Made by a program: the position numbers and the translations under genes. Below the pieces are notes generated by a model. That model had not been told where the DNA came from and did not search any database. It saw nothing but the letters and a program-made list of their open reading frames with translations. Positions 43,201 to 53,286 of a stretch of 64,000 bases of DNA are shown here, one piece after another; the stretch's first letter is position 1; each line of letters opens with the position of its first letter. Source of the DNA: Siphonodentalium dalli (Eukaryota > Mollusca > Scaphopoda > Gadilida > Siphonodentaliidae); assembly GCA_032622095.1 (NCBI GenBank), contig CP136065.1, positions 98,899,343-98,963,342 on the forward strand. The letters are read 5' to 3'.

Positions 43201-46200
43201 AGCCGAGGGTTATTGTAATTTAATGAAAATTTTACACCGAGGTACGCCATCGTGATTGCTTTCAAAAATAGTACAACTTCTCGTTGGTAATTACTCATAC
43301 GAACGAAGAGCGTTTAACTTATACGAAATTACTACACGAATAAATTGAGCCTTGAAATCTATATTTCACATCTTCCTTAAATGTCTCGACATATACAGAC
43401 ATATGCACATTTTTATGCTCGTCCCGTCTGATGAGTAACTCAGATGTTTACATATTTAAGCTCAGGTATGACTCAAATTGTATCAATGGTACATATATGT
43501 GCATCTTATCGCGTGGCGATTAAAATGTGATGTTTACACACTTAAGCTCTGAATAAACTATACATATCGCATCTGAATGAATTTCTGGAATGTAGGTTAG
43601 CCATGCGTTCACAGACACTGGAATACAATAGTCACTGTCTATAGAGAAGTATGACCTTGTACGTAAATAATAAAGCGCGTTATCGAGTCTATTCATTCTC
43701 AATAATAGATGGTCATTTAGTCAAAACAGTATGGTGTCATTTATCCCCCACATATTGGAGCCACCCATTACTTGATGTTCACTTATACAGTTGTATGTCA
43801 ATTATCAGTGGAGTGTCAGTGTACTTCATTGTGAATTAAATCACTCTGAGTTATTTGACTGTAAACTATAAACCTGTTACACCACAGCCGAGGGTTATTG
43901 TAATTCACAATGAAGTACACTGACACTCCACTGATAATTGACATACAACTGTATAGAGAGAGTGTAAAGAATAAACGCTCTTTATTATTTATGTAAAAGT
44001 AATGGTGTCTATTTTCAGGTATGACAATTATATGAACTGCGTCCGATAAAACACTGGAATGTATGCATTCATACCGATGGTCACAATGTCCAATAAAGCT
44101 ATTTCTAAACATCGATTAATAATTTCATGAAAAATATTTGAACAAAAAAAATAACGAAAGATATTACACGCAAATAATTTTAATAAACATTCGACATTTT
44201 GGGGGTTTTGAAATTTTTGAAATATTTGAAATTTTTGAAATTTTTGGAAGATTTGAAATTTTTGGAAGATTTGAAATTTTTGGAAGATTAGAAATATTTG
44301 AAGTTTTGAAATTTTTGGGGTTTTGATAATTTGGAAGTTTGGAAATTTTGAAATTTTTTGGAAAAATAAATTTTGGAAGTTTTGAATTTTTTTTTTGGGT
44401 TTTGATATTTTGGGAATATTTTAGTACAACCAATTTTAGACCCCAAAGATTCTATTTTTAGATGTGAGGCGAACGAGCCCCCTATTCTTCTTTTACTGCA
44501 GTAAATAATCTCGCCCATATTAGTTATTTTCATAATTTCTATATCCAAACAGACAGAACACAGGGTAATTGTTATAAACGATGTGCACGCCAGCCTGTTC
44601 TCCCCAAAACCTGCACATTATCTGCTTAATATATAACTTGATTTAGGTATTTAATCTGCTTAGAATCGCATTGTTTTGAGCCGACAATGTGCTGAAAATG
44701 AGATCGTAGTCATATTATCGACTCATAATGAGTCGATTCTAAGCAGATTATATGCGGACAATAACTCAAATAAGCCAACTCACAACTAGTCAGGTGTATG
44801 CTTTTTATTATGTGTTTTCATTGTGGACCGCGCATAAAACAACTAATAGGTATGAGTCCATTTATCTGCTTATTTCAGAATTAAATAATCACATTATGTA
44901 CCTATATCACATTATAGGTCAATTGTGTGCATATTTGCGCGAGGATATGTTGCGCATGCAGTTCATATAGTTTGCGAAATCATCGCCTATGTTTATCATC
45001 CAATAATTCGTCCCGAGTAATGGAGTAAATAATTACAATTGTGCGTAGTTGAGCCCATGTGTTCTCTGAAATGGAACATTCGATGTGATTGAACTTTCGA
45101 CTTGCTTAGTTAATTGTTTCATACGTGTCTTGTTCGGGTACTAATTCATCAGTTTTATACACTGAAATAAGTCCACAATATGTCTTTTATGGGGAGACGC
45201 ACGTTTTGTATAAATTCAGCCAAAAATGGCAAGAGATTTTCAACAAAGAATTTCTCTGGATCTGTCTGGTGAAAAATCTTGAATTTCACATATCATCTTT
45301 ATTGTATAAAGAATCTGAGCAATTATTAAGAAACGATAAAAACAATGGATTTTAATTTATTTGAGAGGTTGAAAATATTAGATTCTTTTTGTTCTTTTCT
45401 CTACCAAGAAATGCTAGAATAGTTAATAATTTCACACAAAACTCTAATCACCAAATAGCCTATTGTCTTGGCTTTATGGGAGGAGGCTTCTTTTGTACCA
45501 TAATGTTGAGTGAGATTTTTAATTGCATAATGTAGCATTATACCCCCCGTACATGTATATTATAATGAAGAATAAAACAGTCACAAATATTCCAGCCCAC
45601 TGAAAACAAAGGTTGATATGCAGTGTGGTCCACTCAATCAGGGAGAAATCAACTGCCACATTGATAAGATATATGACGGTCAGCTCATCACAGCCCAATG
45701 TTTCATTGATTAATTGGTGACCTGAATATTATCAACTATAGAAACAATCTACGGATAGTTGCCTTTCTAATTGAAAATAATTAGTAAATTTCATAAATCA
45801 AGAAAAATTAAGTCTCCTCTCATGAAACGTGCGCCTTATCATTAACTATGCCAGTCATTCTCTATAGTATAGGGTTAATGTGGTCTCAACCGATGCAGGC
45901 AATATCGCCACATTGTCAGCTGTATTGCATAGTAAGACAAACACTGCGCAGAGTAAAAAACACCAAGGCAAACATACAGCACGGGCTCCCGCTAAGCAAC
46001 GGACGAACTTTGAAGCAAGACACGGGAATCGGTTATCCTGTCTTTGTGTAACAAAACGTTATTGGAAATCGAACCAGCCTCTCGACCACTGGACGGTTTA
46101 AATGCGGATATAATTCCAATTTATCCATTCATCAAAGCTACACTTTGATGTTTGCAGTTGTTCTCGGGCCATATTTGTTCATGCATGCACGTTTCTCATT

Positions 46201-49200
46201 GTGATTAGGTTACAACTGCATGCGCGAACATATTGCAAATCGTATCATAAATGCTGCTATAGCCGGGAAGCCGCGGGCATACATAATTTCAACAACTTAC
46301 CAAAAAAATATTAACACAAATAAAATTGATAGAATATAATACGAAATTATCCTTGGTTCATTTACACGTCTACATTATTAATACAATAAGAAAAAAATGT
46401 ATATCTACAGTGTTACATATACTTGTTGACTATAGTTATTTTACAGACTTTTATAATCTTTATTATCTTTGGCTCATTTACCAACATTTGAGCTATTCTA
46501 CAACAACATCACCCATGCGCGGATGATGTCCATTGAGTGTCTTCATTCAGAGTCAGATAATGCATGTATATGTGGTATACGACATTTCATCTAATCACAA
46601 TCCGTATGTATACACGAAGTTTCGTCAATGTGACAATTAACCCGATCCGCTTAGCATTATCACAGATATGAATACTTAATTGCGGATATTATTTACCATC
46701 TACAGATACTTAATTAACGCACATCGAGCCCACCATTATTTTATCTAAATCTTAATTCTGAACTGACCACGGACACAAAATGATTATATTGATGAAATAA
46801 CAGAGATATTCATAAATTGAACATAAAATAAAAAAAACATTTTTTTAAAAAGCGATTCTTTTAAAGAGTATTTTTTTCACGAAGAAATTTAGAAATTTGC
46901 TGTACTCAAATGTTGTTGTTGGTTTCTATAGTCTCTGAGTCGAAGAATATGGTAACCAGATTTCCATTATTCGAAAGTCTGTTGAGTACGAAGTAATATT
47001 ATGGATGGCAGATTAGCCGGAATGCGAGAATACAAATTGTCGTTGTCGTGTAATTATTTTTACAGTTTTCAAGCAAATGTATATCAAATAAATGTTATAC
47101 TCTATGTATACTAGTCCCATATACTCATTTAAGTTATTCTATACCACCAGTCAGTGAGTGGATTCAGATTACATCTCGTATCAATACAATTGTTTACACG
47201 ATCGTGAGTGCCACGCGTTGCCCAATCCACTATCCGTGAATTAATTTGATTACGTCTTTTACACGGAAATTCGTAATTTATGTTATGACTCCAGCCATAA
47301 ATTAAATTTATATCAAATTATTAACTTTGATTTTAAGATAACCTATTAACCTGATCGTTTACAGAATACATCTTCGACTCAAATTACTTATTGTTCTATA
47401 TAATATCAATATTAAATCGTTGTGATTACCGCGAATTTATTGAAAATGGCGTACAGTACCCCTTTAAATTGATCAAATAACACATACTCATTTGCATGCG
47501 TCATTTTGATGAAGCAATGTATACAAATTTTCAAGTGTTTGGTCGAAATGAAAGCGTCAAATGATGGATTATAACACTTGTAATTGACACGAGACTGTGC
47601 AAGATACTTAGGGGATAATATAAAAGTTGTTGCTATGCTTTAATCTCTAAGATATAAGTTGCTGGCGAGAGGTACATTATTTACATAGTGCTAAGTGTAA
47701 TATATACACATATACATACAAGAAGATAGAATGGGAAGAGAAGAACAATATAGAAGAAGATATATATTTATAGATATCGCGGTAGTCACTTATAGGCCCT
47801 ACGAAACAAAATATCATTTTTGTACCCCATGCACAACCTATAGATAAATTAAGGTGTCATCATCATTATTTAGGCCCATTGACACGTATACCGTCTTACA
47901 TGCAATAAGTCGCATACATGTAGACTAAGTGTCACGAAGACGCCCACGTATCGTATAGACTGATGGTCGTGTTGACGAATTGTCCTGTAGACGAAATGTG
48001 CTTAGACGAAATGTTGTGCACCGAGTATTGTGTGGATAACCAAGGATTTGTTACAAAACATGATATAATCGGGGTACACGATTAGATAGCGATTTGTATT
48101 CCATCTGAGTAACAGGTGCCACGCGATGTTATAATTGTATTTAAAATCGGGTATTGAGATTTAATCGAATGGGTGATTGTATTGACTGAAAACCGGAGTT
48201 ATTCAGAAATTAAAACAAAAACAACAAAAAATTCCGTTATTTAGTCGAAAGTACGTTCAATGTTGGGCTATCACCCTTCCGATTCACTGAGGAAACTCAT
48301 TTAGAAATACAAGCCCAACATTGCGTGGCATATGTTACTCAGATCGAATACTAATCGCTATCTAATCGTGAACTCATTAAGTATCTTTCGCTATATAATC
48401 GCGTGCGTATAGTATGTGGCGTGTAAAGCTTACCTCAAGCCCTGCTCTGAGTTCCTGTCGTGATAGCGTCTCGCTGTTATCCTTATCCAGGCTGTGTAGT
48501 AGATCTATAAGCCGTAGATTCTTCTGTTTCATGTACTCAAACAAAATAGTAACTGGGTCGTCTGTGTCCAAGACCACGTCCCTATTCCCTCTCTTCAATT
48601 CATCGTGACGTAGCACCATACCGTGGATGACGGTTATGGCTCTCCTACGCTTCAGTCTGTCCAGCAGCGTCAAAAAGTTCGAGTCAACTGACACATCCTG
48701 CATTCAGAGTCATATATACATGTACATATTACACTTAAAGGTACTCAATCCGATCAGACGCTCCTATATTACTATTTCTTTGGCTTTGGGGGTAAAACAT
48801 ATTTGATTCGAGTCGAGGAACCCACTCATCAAGGCTCAGAGTGATTAGATATCGATTTTTGAACTATTTAATTTTTGTATTAATTCAAAACGATTATATA
48901 TTCCATATCCTACCACTGACATACATTCAAAATTTCATTCATATCCATTGAAAAATAATAGAGAAAACGGAACATAACACCGCGCTTACAACTTGTATTT
49001 GGAGCCGTATTCGGCCTCGGCTCACACTTTATAGTGTGTCCAAATTGACACCTGTCGATATATTCGGGCTGGTTTAATGCGATTCGTGATGATTTCTACC
49101 AAATAAGCAACAAAACCAATGGTAATTTGACAGGTATTTGGGCTAAGGTTTACTCATACTGCTAACACGAAACACATACAATTTTGGCTGGCACGCAACA

Positions 49201-49801
49201 GCTATATTTTCCTACACCATATATAACTTTGGGCGAAATGAACCACATTGACCGCCATTAATTTTGTTATCCGTCATAATCCAATAACAGCGATCGGTAC
49301 TGGACATCGCCGGAGATATGTTCCGACGTGAACGATCCGCAGACTCAACGGTTATTCGGCGCAATTGGGAGTAATCTGTGTTGACCTAATTTGTGGGACA
49401 GGTGATTATTGAGATATTACTAGTAGTCACTCCATAGATTCCGTTGAAAGTTGAATAAATAATAGGAATGATGTAATAATTTAAATTCGTTATTTGTTCA
49501 AGTATGTCAATATAAGTAATAAACGGCGGATTCAACAAACTTGCTCAGTTCCGTCATGGGTCTTTTTGACAACTATAGAGCAATGGAACATGAAGATTGT
49601 CCATGAAGAACGTTGTGGGTACAGCTTTTAAAGTAACACTCTGCTGGGTTGCCCAGGACGGATCGGAAACTGAGTCATTATGTTGAATCCGCCGTTTAAA
49701 CTAACCTTTATATCAAGAACATCTAGCCCAGAACATGTGTCGTCATCAAGAACCTGTAACACCGCGATTGCGCCATCTGTTGTGATCGGGTTTACTCCAA
49801 C
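37055..49801 (-). CDS. Gene A: LRRC74-like LRR/EF-hand protein, C-terminal part (4 exons, stop codon present)
   Basis: Exons 49801-49706, 48697-48434, 39409-39324 and 37202-37055 join in one frame (594 nt, 197 residues plus TAG), with phases 0,0,2. Order: a final leucine-rich repeat (NPITTDGAIAVLQVL), a conserved linker beginning 'LDVLDIKDVSVDSNFLTLL', then two EF-hands with loops DKDNSETLSRQE and DYNRDGTIDYEE, then a basic tail ending QNKNKPP. Both loops keep Asp at positions 1 and 3 and Glu at 12, so calcium binding is likely; the second loop is textbook. This is the layout of LRRC74-family C termini. Upstream repeats and the N terminus are missing: nothing LRR-like was seen on the minus strand from 49801 to 64000, so they lie in the gene B copy, beyond the window, or are lost. 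The introns are 1.0, 9.0 and 2.1 kb. Confidence 0.87.
39324..39409 (-). CDS. Gene A, second EF-hand exon (loop split by intron)
   Basis: 86 nt, phase 0 in, phase 2 out; acceptor 'ctctctcacag', donor TACGA^GTAAGT. It encodes MFDIPLSRRALDILMKKL followed by DYNRDGTIDY. The 12-residue loop is interrupted after its tenth residue and completed by the two glutamates at the start of the last exon, a strong internal check on the splice assignment. Confidence 0.9.
39497..40062 (+). pseudogene. Tigger/pogo-type DDE transposase relic with transposon end
   Basis: On the plus strand 39512-39660 reads PEICQDYESSDIFNCDETGL, then FYRALTD-stop-TLDYRKDCKGGKKAKDRITVM-stop: the first catalytic-Asp region of Tigger/jerky DDE transposases (DIFNCDETGLFY, GGKKAKDRITV) with two in-frame stops. 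After a large internal deletion, a C-terminal piece ends AHTQSTLDSFFVKSD at 39807; QSTLDSFF fits a PCNA-interacting (PIP) box, known at pogo-type C termini. At 40005-40062, 'ccgaacacctctctaatccg' and 'ttagagaggttttacta' match the characteristic Tigger termini. A dead element, not a host gene. Confidence 0.85.
40062..40600. repeat. Left arm of a 540-bp inverted repeat
   Basis: From 'aagaagaatagggggctcg' to 'ttacactctctctat'. By eye it is identical to the reverse complement of 43953-44492 except for about one substitution (near 40481) and one base in an A tract (near 40168). It contains a degenerate A-rich minisatellite of ~18-bp 'cttccaaaaatttcaaat' units (40140-40350). No gene recognised in it; open frames through the A-rich tract are compositional. 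Confidence 0.95.
41598..42098. repeat. Minisatellite of a 20-21-bp 'aaaatgagcaaatgagcaag' unit
   Basis: About 25 tandem copies over 500 bp, built from a 10-bp half-unit 'aaatgagcaa'. Three minus frames stay open for 160-210 codons with repeats like LLICSFSCSFAHF; this follows from the repeat, not from coding selection. Confidence 0.95.
42590..42626. repeat. (AAC)n microsatellite
   Basis: 'aacaacaacaataacaacaa' tract of about 35 bp. Confidence 0.9.
42638..43580. repeat. Tandem ~435-bp repeat, two full copies and a partial third
   Basis: 'gcaaaatgtgatgtttacac' starts at 42647 and 43078, with a variant at 43521, offsets of 431 and 443 bp. Shared content includes 'actacatgcatgcacacaca', 'ggtacgccatc' and 'cgaaattactacacgaat'. 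Related fragments occur at 41315-41450 and 43825-43900, so the family fills much of the space between the two 540-bp arms. Confidence 0.88.
43790..43955. repeat. Near-perfect hairpin, ~55-bp arms
   Basis: Arm 43792-43848 ('atacagttgtatgtcaatta', 'tcagtggagtgtcagtgtac', 'ttcattgtgaatta') is exactly inverted at 43899-43955. The loop is about 50 bp. It abuts the right 540-bp arm, with a couple of bases shared. Confidence 0.93.
43953..44492. repeat. Right arm of a 540-bp inverted repeat
   Basis: Reverse complement of 40062-40600. The outer flank is 'ttactgcagtaaataatctc'; no target-site duplication is evident when compared with the left flank 'gaggttttacta'. Confidence 0.95.
44493..48076. other. 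Gene A intron, gene-free stretch
   Basis: No exon, RNA gene or clear repeat recognised apart from short 'tctaagcagattatatg'-type inverted phrases near 44640-44755 and a 'gtacagtacccctttaa' motif near 47453 that matches a MITE end near 23915. Confidence 0.5.
48077..48370. mobile_element. MITE with ~55-bp TIRs, 64 bp from the gene A EF-hand exon
   Basis: Left end 'cacgattagatagcgatttg' then 'ctgagtaacaggtgccacgc'; right end is the inverse ('gcgtggcatatgttactcag', 'ctaatcgctatctaatcgtg'). A second inverted pair, 'aatgttgggcta' with 'agcccaacatt', lies inside (48258-48322). About 294 bp, no ORF. Confidence 0.85.
48434..48697 (-). CDS. Gene A, linker and first EF-hand exon
   Basis: 264 nt, phase 0 in and out; acceptor 'gactctgaatgcag', donor CTTGAG^GTAAGC. 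It starts DVSVDSNFLTLLDRLKRRR, continues through a predicted helix 'DPVTILFEYMKQKNLRLIDL', and ends with the EF loop DKDNSETLSRQE and its exiting helix. Calcium ligands at loop positions 1 (D), 3 (D), 5 (S), 7 (T), 9 (S) and 12 (E) are all acceptable. Confidence 0.9.
49518..49700. mobile_element. MITE, ~182 bp, whose end abuts a gene A splice donor
   Basis: Left end 'taaacggcggattcaaca' then 'ctcagttccgtc'; right end 'ggatcggaaactgag' then 'tgttgaatccgccgttta'. The right end stops about 4 bp before the GT of the donor of exon 49801-49706. Confidence 0.85.
49706..49801 (-). CDS. Gene A, last leucine-rich repeat exon
   Basis: 96 nt, phase 0 in and out. Acceptor 'catattcag', donor TAAAG^GTTAGT. 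It encodes VGVNPITTDGAIAVLQVL, then a DDDTCSGLDVLDIK segment that leads into the post-LRR linker. The intron that follows begins with GTTAG and then enters, within a few bases, the terminus of a ~180-bp MITE (49518-49700). Confidence 0.88.
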
Positions 49802-50125
49802 CTGAATATGAAATACATGTACAGTACAGAAACCAACATAAATTTCGTCCGGTATAGTTCGAAAATGCCATCCATACACGCCCAATAATGCATGTATTGT
49901 GATCAATCTGAAATACATCAACTGTCGGCCTTTCGAATCCGAAAATTGATCGACAGTCAGCTGCGACAGTGAGAAATGTTTAAGGTGGTAAAGATATTTC
50001 TTGTTTCAGATTGATAGCCATGTTAAAACTTAAAAGGCCAGTTCTTCCATAAACAAAGATAAAGAATATCTTCAAACTATAGTGATTTCATTGAAGAGCT
50101 AAAATACTTAACCATTTCAGGACGG

Positions 50126-50126
<1 letters not shown>

Positions 50127-50157
<31 letters not shown>

Positions 50158-51400
50158 TTTATTTGTACAATATATAGATATTTGTAACAATACAATATAC
50201 AAAAGTGAACATAGGTATATTGTACAGGAGCGGCATGGCCAAAATTGGCCGTCTTCCTGCCGCCCCTATATATAGCTGTAATTTAAGTCATAAAACGACA
50301 ACGAGAAATGGAATGGTATTTTGAAATAACGGAATGGTGTATCCAAACTTATTGTACACATGACGGTTTACAATGGACGGGGCTTAGTATTACTTTATCA
50401 TCGGTACAGAGTCTGGCTGAAGTATTATTCCTTTGGAATGGAACAGAGCATGTGTCTTTCAATGTTTCTTTTCATTTTGATCGTACTCATCTAGTTGTAA
50501 AGACTAATTTTGCGTTCTTCCAGCCAAAATGTAAGGTGAACATACCTGGCTTTTTCAATAGCAAGTTTAATGGTGGGGCTCATGTCGTGCAGTTTATGTA
50601 TCTGTGCAATCTCGACAAAATGAATTCTTACATTTAATTTGTGACGAGTATCGCGATATGTAACTTTTTGTCAGTACATTTTTAAATCTATTTCGAAAGA
50701 TTATGTTCTTGTTATTTTTATCCAATGAGTTCCATATGTCAGGGAATGTGTGCTTTGGTAACACAGAACTAAAAGCAGTTCTAGGAGTCGATGCTTTTAG
50801 ACTGCCTGCTTGTCGGGTATTAGCAGTTGTATAATCAAATGATTCATTGAAAGATTTGGGAAGATTTCCTCTTTTCCAGTCAAAAATAAATGTCGCAGCT
50901 TGTAGTTGATATAAGTCGTGGAATTTCAAAATATGTTCATGCAGAAAAATGGGTTCTGTGTGACTTCTATATGATTTATTGGATATTATTCTGATTGCCC
51001 TTTTCTGTTGTTTAAAGATAGTGCCTCCTGTATCGGCATGACCCCAAATTGACAAACCATAGATGAGATGACTGTGGATCAAAGAGAAGTATAGTGTTTT
51101 CATGCAGTTCTTGGGTAGCATTCGCTTTACCTTATTTATGGAATATAATGCGTTGGATATTTTTTTACTTAGCATAGATATGTGATGTTTAAAGGTGAGA
51201 TTCTCATCAATTATAATACCAAGGAATTTTAGAGATTGTTCAGATCTTACATTGCCTACTCGCGTTAAGGGCTTGTCGTTCAATTTAATTTTAAGATTAT
51301 TATACTTCCATGTTTTACATGGATGTATATTGTTTTTGTGATTTTTATTTTTCTCTATTATTATTTGCGTTCTTAGCAATTTTATAATGATCATAGCTCA
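50127..51400 (-). mobile_element. Non-LTR retrotransposon 3' part: RT C-terminal region, 3' UTR and (TAC)n tail
   Basis: The frame 51394-50594 (266 codons, minus) encodes the region that follows the RT palm: 'SLKFLGIIIDENLTFKHHI', 'MKTLYFSLIHSHLIYGLSIW', and a basic C terminus ending KNSFCRDCTDT. The motif KFLG(V/I)-x-(I/L)D is the standard RT thumb start in Jockey/CR1-type elements. Downstream on the minus strand come a GC-rich 3'-UTR hairpin ('ggcggcaggaagacggccaa') and a (tac)n tail, seen on the plus strand as (gta)n at 50127-50157; microsatellite tails of this kind are usual for such LINEs. The tail abuts 'taaccatttcaggacgggag', similar to the MITE end at 25640 and 35058, perhaps the target. 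Confidence 0.88.
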
Positions 51401-51479
51401 GTGAATACAAGAGTTAGAAAGCTAAAACTTTGTATGTATATATATGTATACAAACTCTAGTGCTTAGGCCTATTGAGAA

Positions 51480-51905
51480 TCATGTCCTCACTTTATTTGC
51501 AGAGTTATCTCCCTTTATGTGAACAATTGGTGTTTTCAGAACTCCGAAAATATAAGGAGTACAGCACTGAAATTTGGTCGATACATACATCTTGATATCC
51601 ACTGAATCATGAGCACATCAAAAACTTTGTCCGTCTTTCCTCTCCAGAGTTATCTCCCATATATATGTCAACCTCGAAATCTTCTGATCGCCTGTTCTCA
51701 CATAGCAAGAAAGATAGCTGGATTTAGTTTCTATGGTAGTGCTGGCCGTTGTCAATATACTTCACAAAAATAATTTGGACAGGGTCGGACTTTTTTGCGA
51801 TGATTTCAACCATTTTACTACCATGTATCTTTAGGACGTACTAATGATCCTCCTGACAGAATTTTGTAAATCGGTTGAGAAATGTCCAAGTTACAGACCA
51901 TCGAA
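51480..51905. repeat. Interspersed repeat with 'cagagttatctccc'
   Basis: The phrase 'gcagagttatctcccttta' at 51500 and 'ccagagttatctcccatat' at 51647, with 'ttctatggtagtgctggccg' and 'atttgtaaatcggttgag'-like sequence, is a repeat type common in mollusc genomes. No ORF. Confidence 0.55.
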
Positions 51906-51934
51906 AATTAAATAATTTGGCTTATGAAGGAGCA

Positions 51935-52063
51935 TGGGAGAGGGTGAGACCATACCGGGGAGGCGATGAGACCATGCCGGTGGTGATACCATGTCGGGGT
52001 GGTGAGACCAGGCCGAGGATGGTGAGACCAGGCTGACCGGTGGCGGATGTAAACGTCAGATTT

Positions 52064-52098
<35 letters not shown>
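51935..52098. repeat. 'gtgagacca(t/g)gccgg' minisatellite and a ~32-bp poly(A) run
   Basis: Six or so imperfect copies of a ~20-bp unit (gagaccataccggggaggcg, gagaccatgccggtggtg, etc.) at 51935-52040, followed by an uninterrupted A run at 52066-52098. Confidence 0.85.
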
Positions 52099-52099
<1 letters not shown>

Positions 52100-52259
52100 A
52101 AGTCCAGCGGGATAATATTTTTATTGCGTGCTCCAGATGGGAAGAGTGATTCGGACCGGAATATACCATTTATCAGTTTTTTGTCCCAACCGTTGCCGAT
52201 CTACAGCATGGACAAGAAAATGACATATTTTTGGCGCCAATTCCAATGGGCTAATTGAT

Positions 52260-52880
52260 GAGCAAGGTTAATACAGGAGCGGGTATGCTGGTATCTCACA
52301 GGTATGCCCCCGAAGTTTGATAGCTCTACTATAACAGCAACCTGCCCAACAGCGAGCGAGGCTCGGTGGGTTCAGACTTTTTGCAAATTCCAACAAAAAT
52401 CAAAGGGGGGAAATTGTCTAAAAAATGAAACATCGAGCTAAAAAAAATTCTGAGTAGTGCATATGATAGATAGTATCCAAGCGCAACTTATTGATGTCTG
52501 CTTAATTGGCGCTAAGGTCGAAGGTTTACTCGTGGCGAGGCTTTATAATGTAAATAAGTTTTGTTAAGTGCTGTATCACTAATCTATTTTTCTCGCCAAA
52601 TCCGACCGGGTTAATGAAGGAACGAGCTAATGCAGGAGAAGCTACGTCGATATACTTCTGGTAATATCCGAAAGTTTGACCGCTCTACTATCAAAGCAAC
52701 CTGACCAACGGAGAGCTCGTGTTCATGTGGGTTCAAATTGGCAAATTCCAACAAAAACCAAAAGTTGAAAAATACTTCAAAATATCAAATACGGAGATAC
52801 AATTTTGCTGATGAGCGGGTGTGATAGTGGGTATCAACGCCCAACTCTGGTGCGATTTTCTAAGTTTTTGAGCGAACGAC
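52260..52880. repeat. Two direct copies of a ~357-bp unit
   Basis: 'gcaaattccaacaaaaatca' at 52383 and 'gcaaattccaacaaaaacca' at 52740; also 'tttgatagctctactata' against 'tttgaccgctctactatc', both in the same order. Diverged tandem pair between the two retrotransposon pieces. Confidence 0.75.
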
Positions 52881-53286
52881 TATAGAATGTTGCACGGCCG
52901 TAGCATTATATTAATGATATATATCTTAAGACTTTCATGGCTTACAGTGGTATGTAGTATTTCGCTTATGTACTGTGAGTGTTTGTCATAAATTAGCAGC
53001 CAGGGTTGTGGCGTATTGCATAATATTAGTATCATTATAACAATCGTAACAAGAGACTAAGGGCAGTAATCGCCACGACAGTTTTAACAAATAAATCCTC
53101 ATATATCATTAATAATATACTAACAAGTCGAAATTCTGAAGTTACAATCCATGTCTATGATCTTTTTCTCATTCATTTCTTTTAATTATTTAATATATAA
53201 TTTCCATATAATATAAAGATTGTGTTCATTAAAAATTAAATATTCCATGGAAGTATAAAATTTCTGGCATTTCAGAAATTTAAATC

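Noticed and set aside
50308-50637. Plus-strand frame of 109 codons
   Set aside because: It lies antisense to the 3' UTR of the retrotransposon piece and has no recognisable domain.
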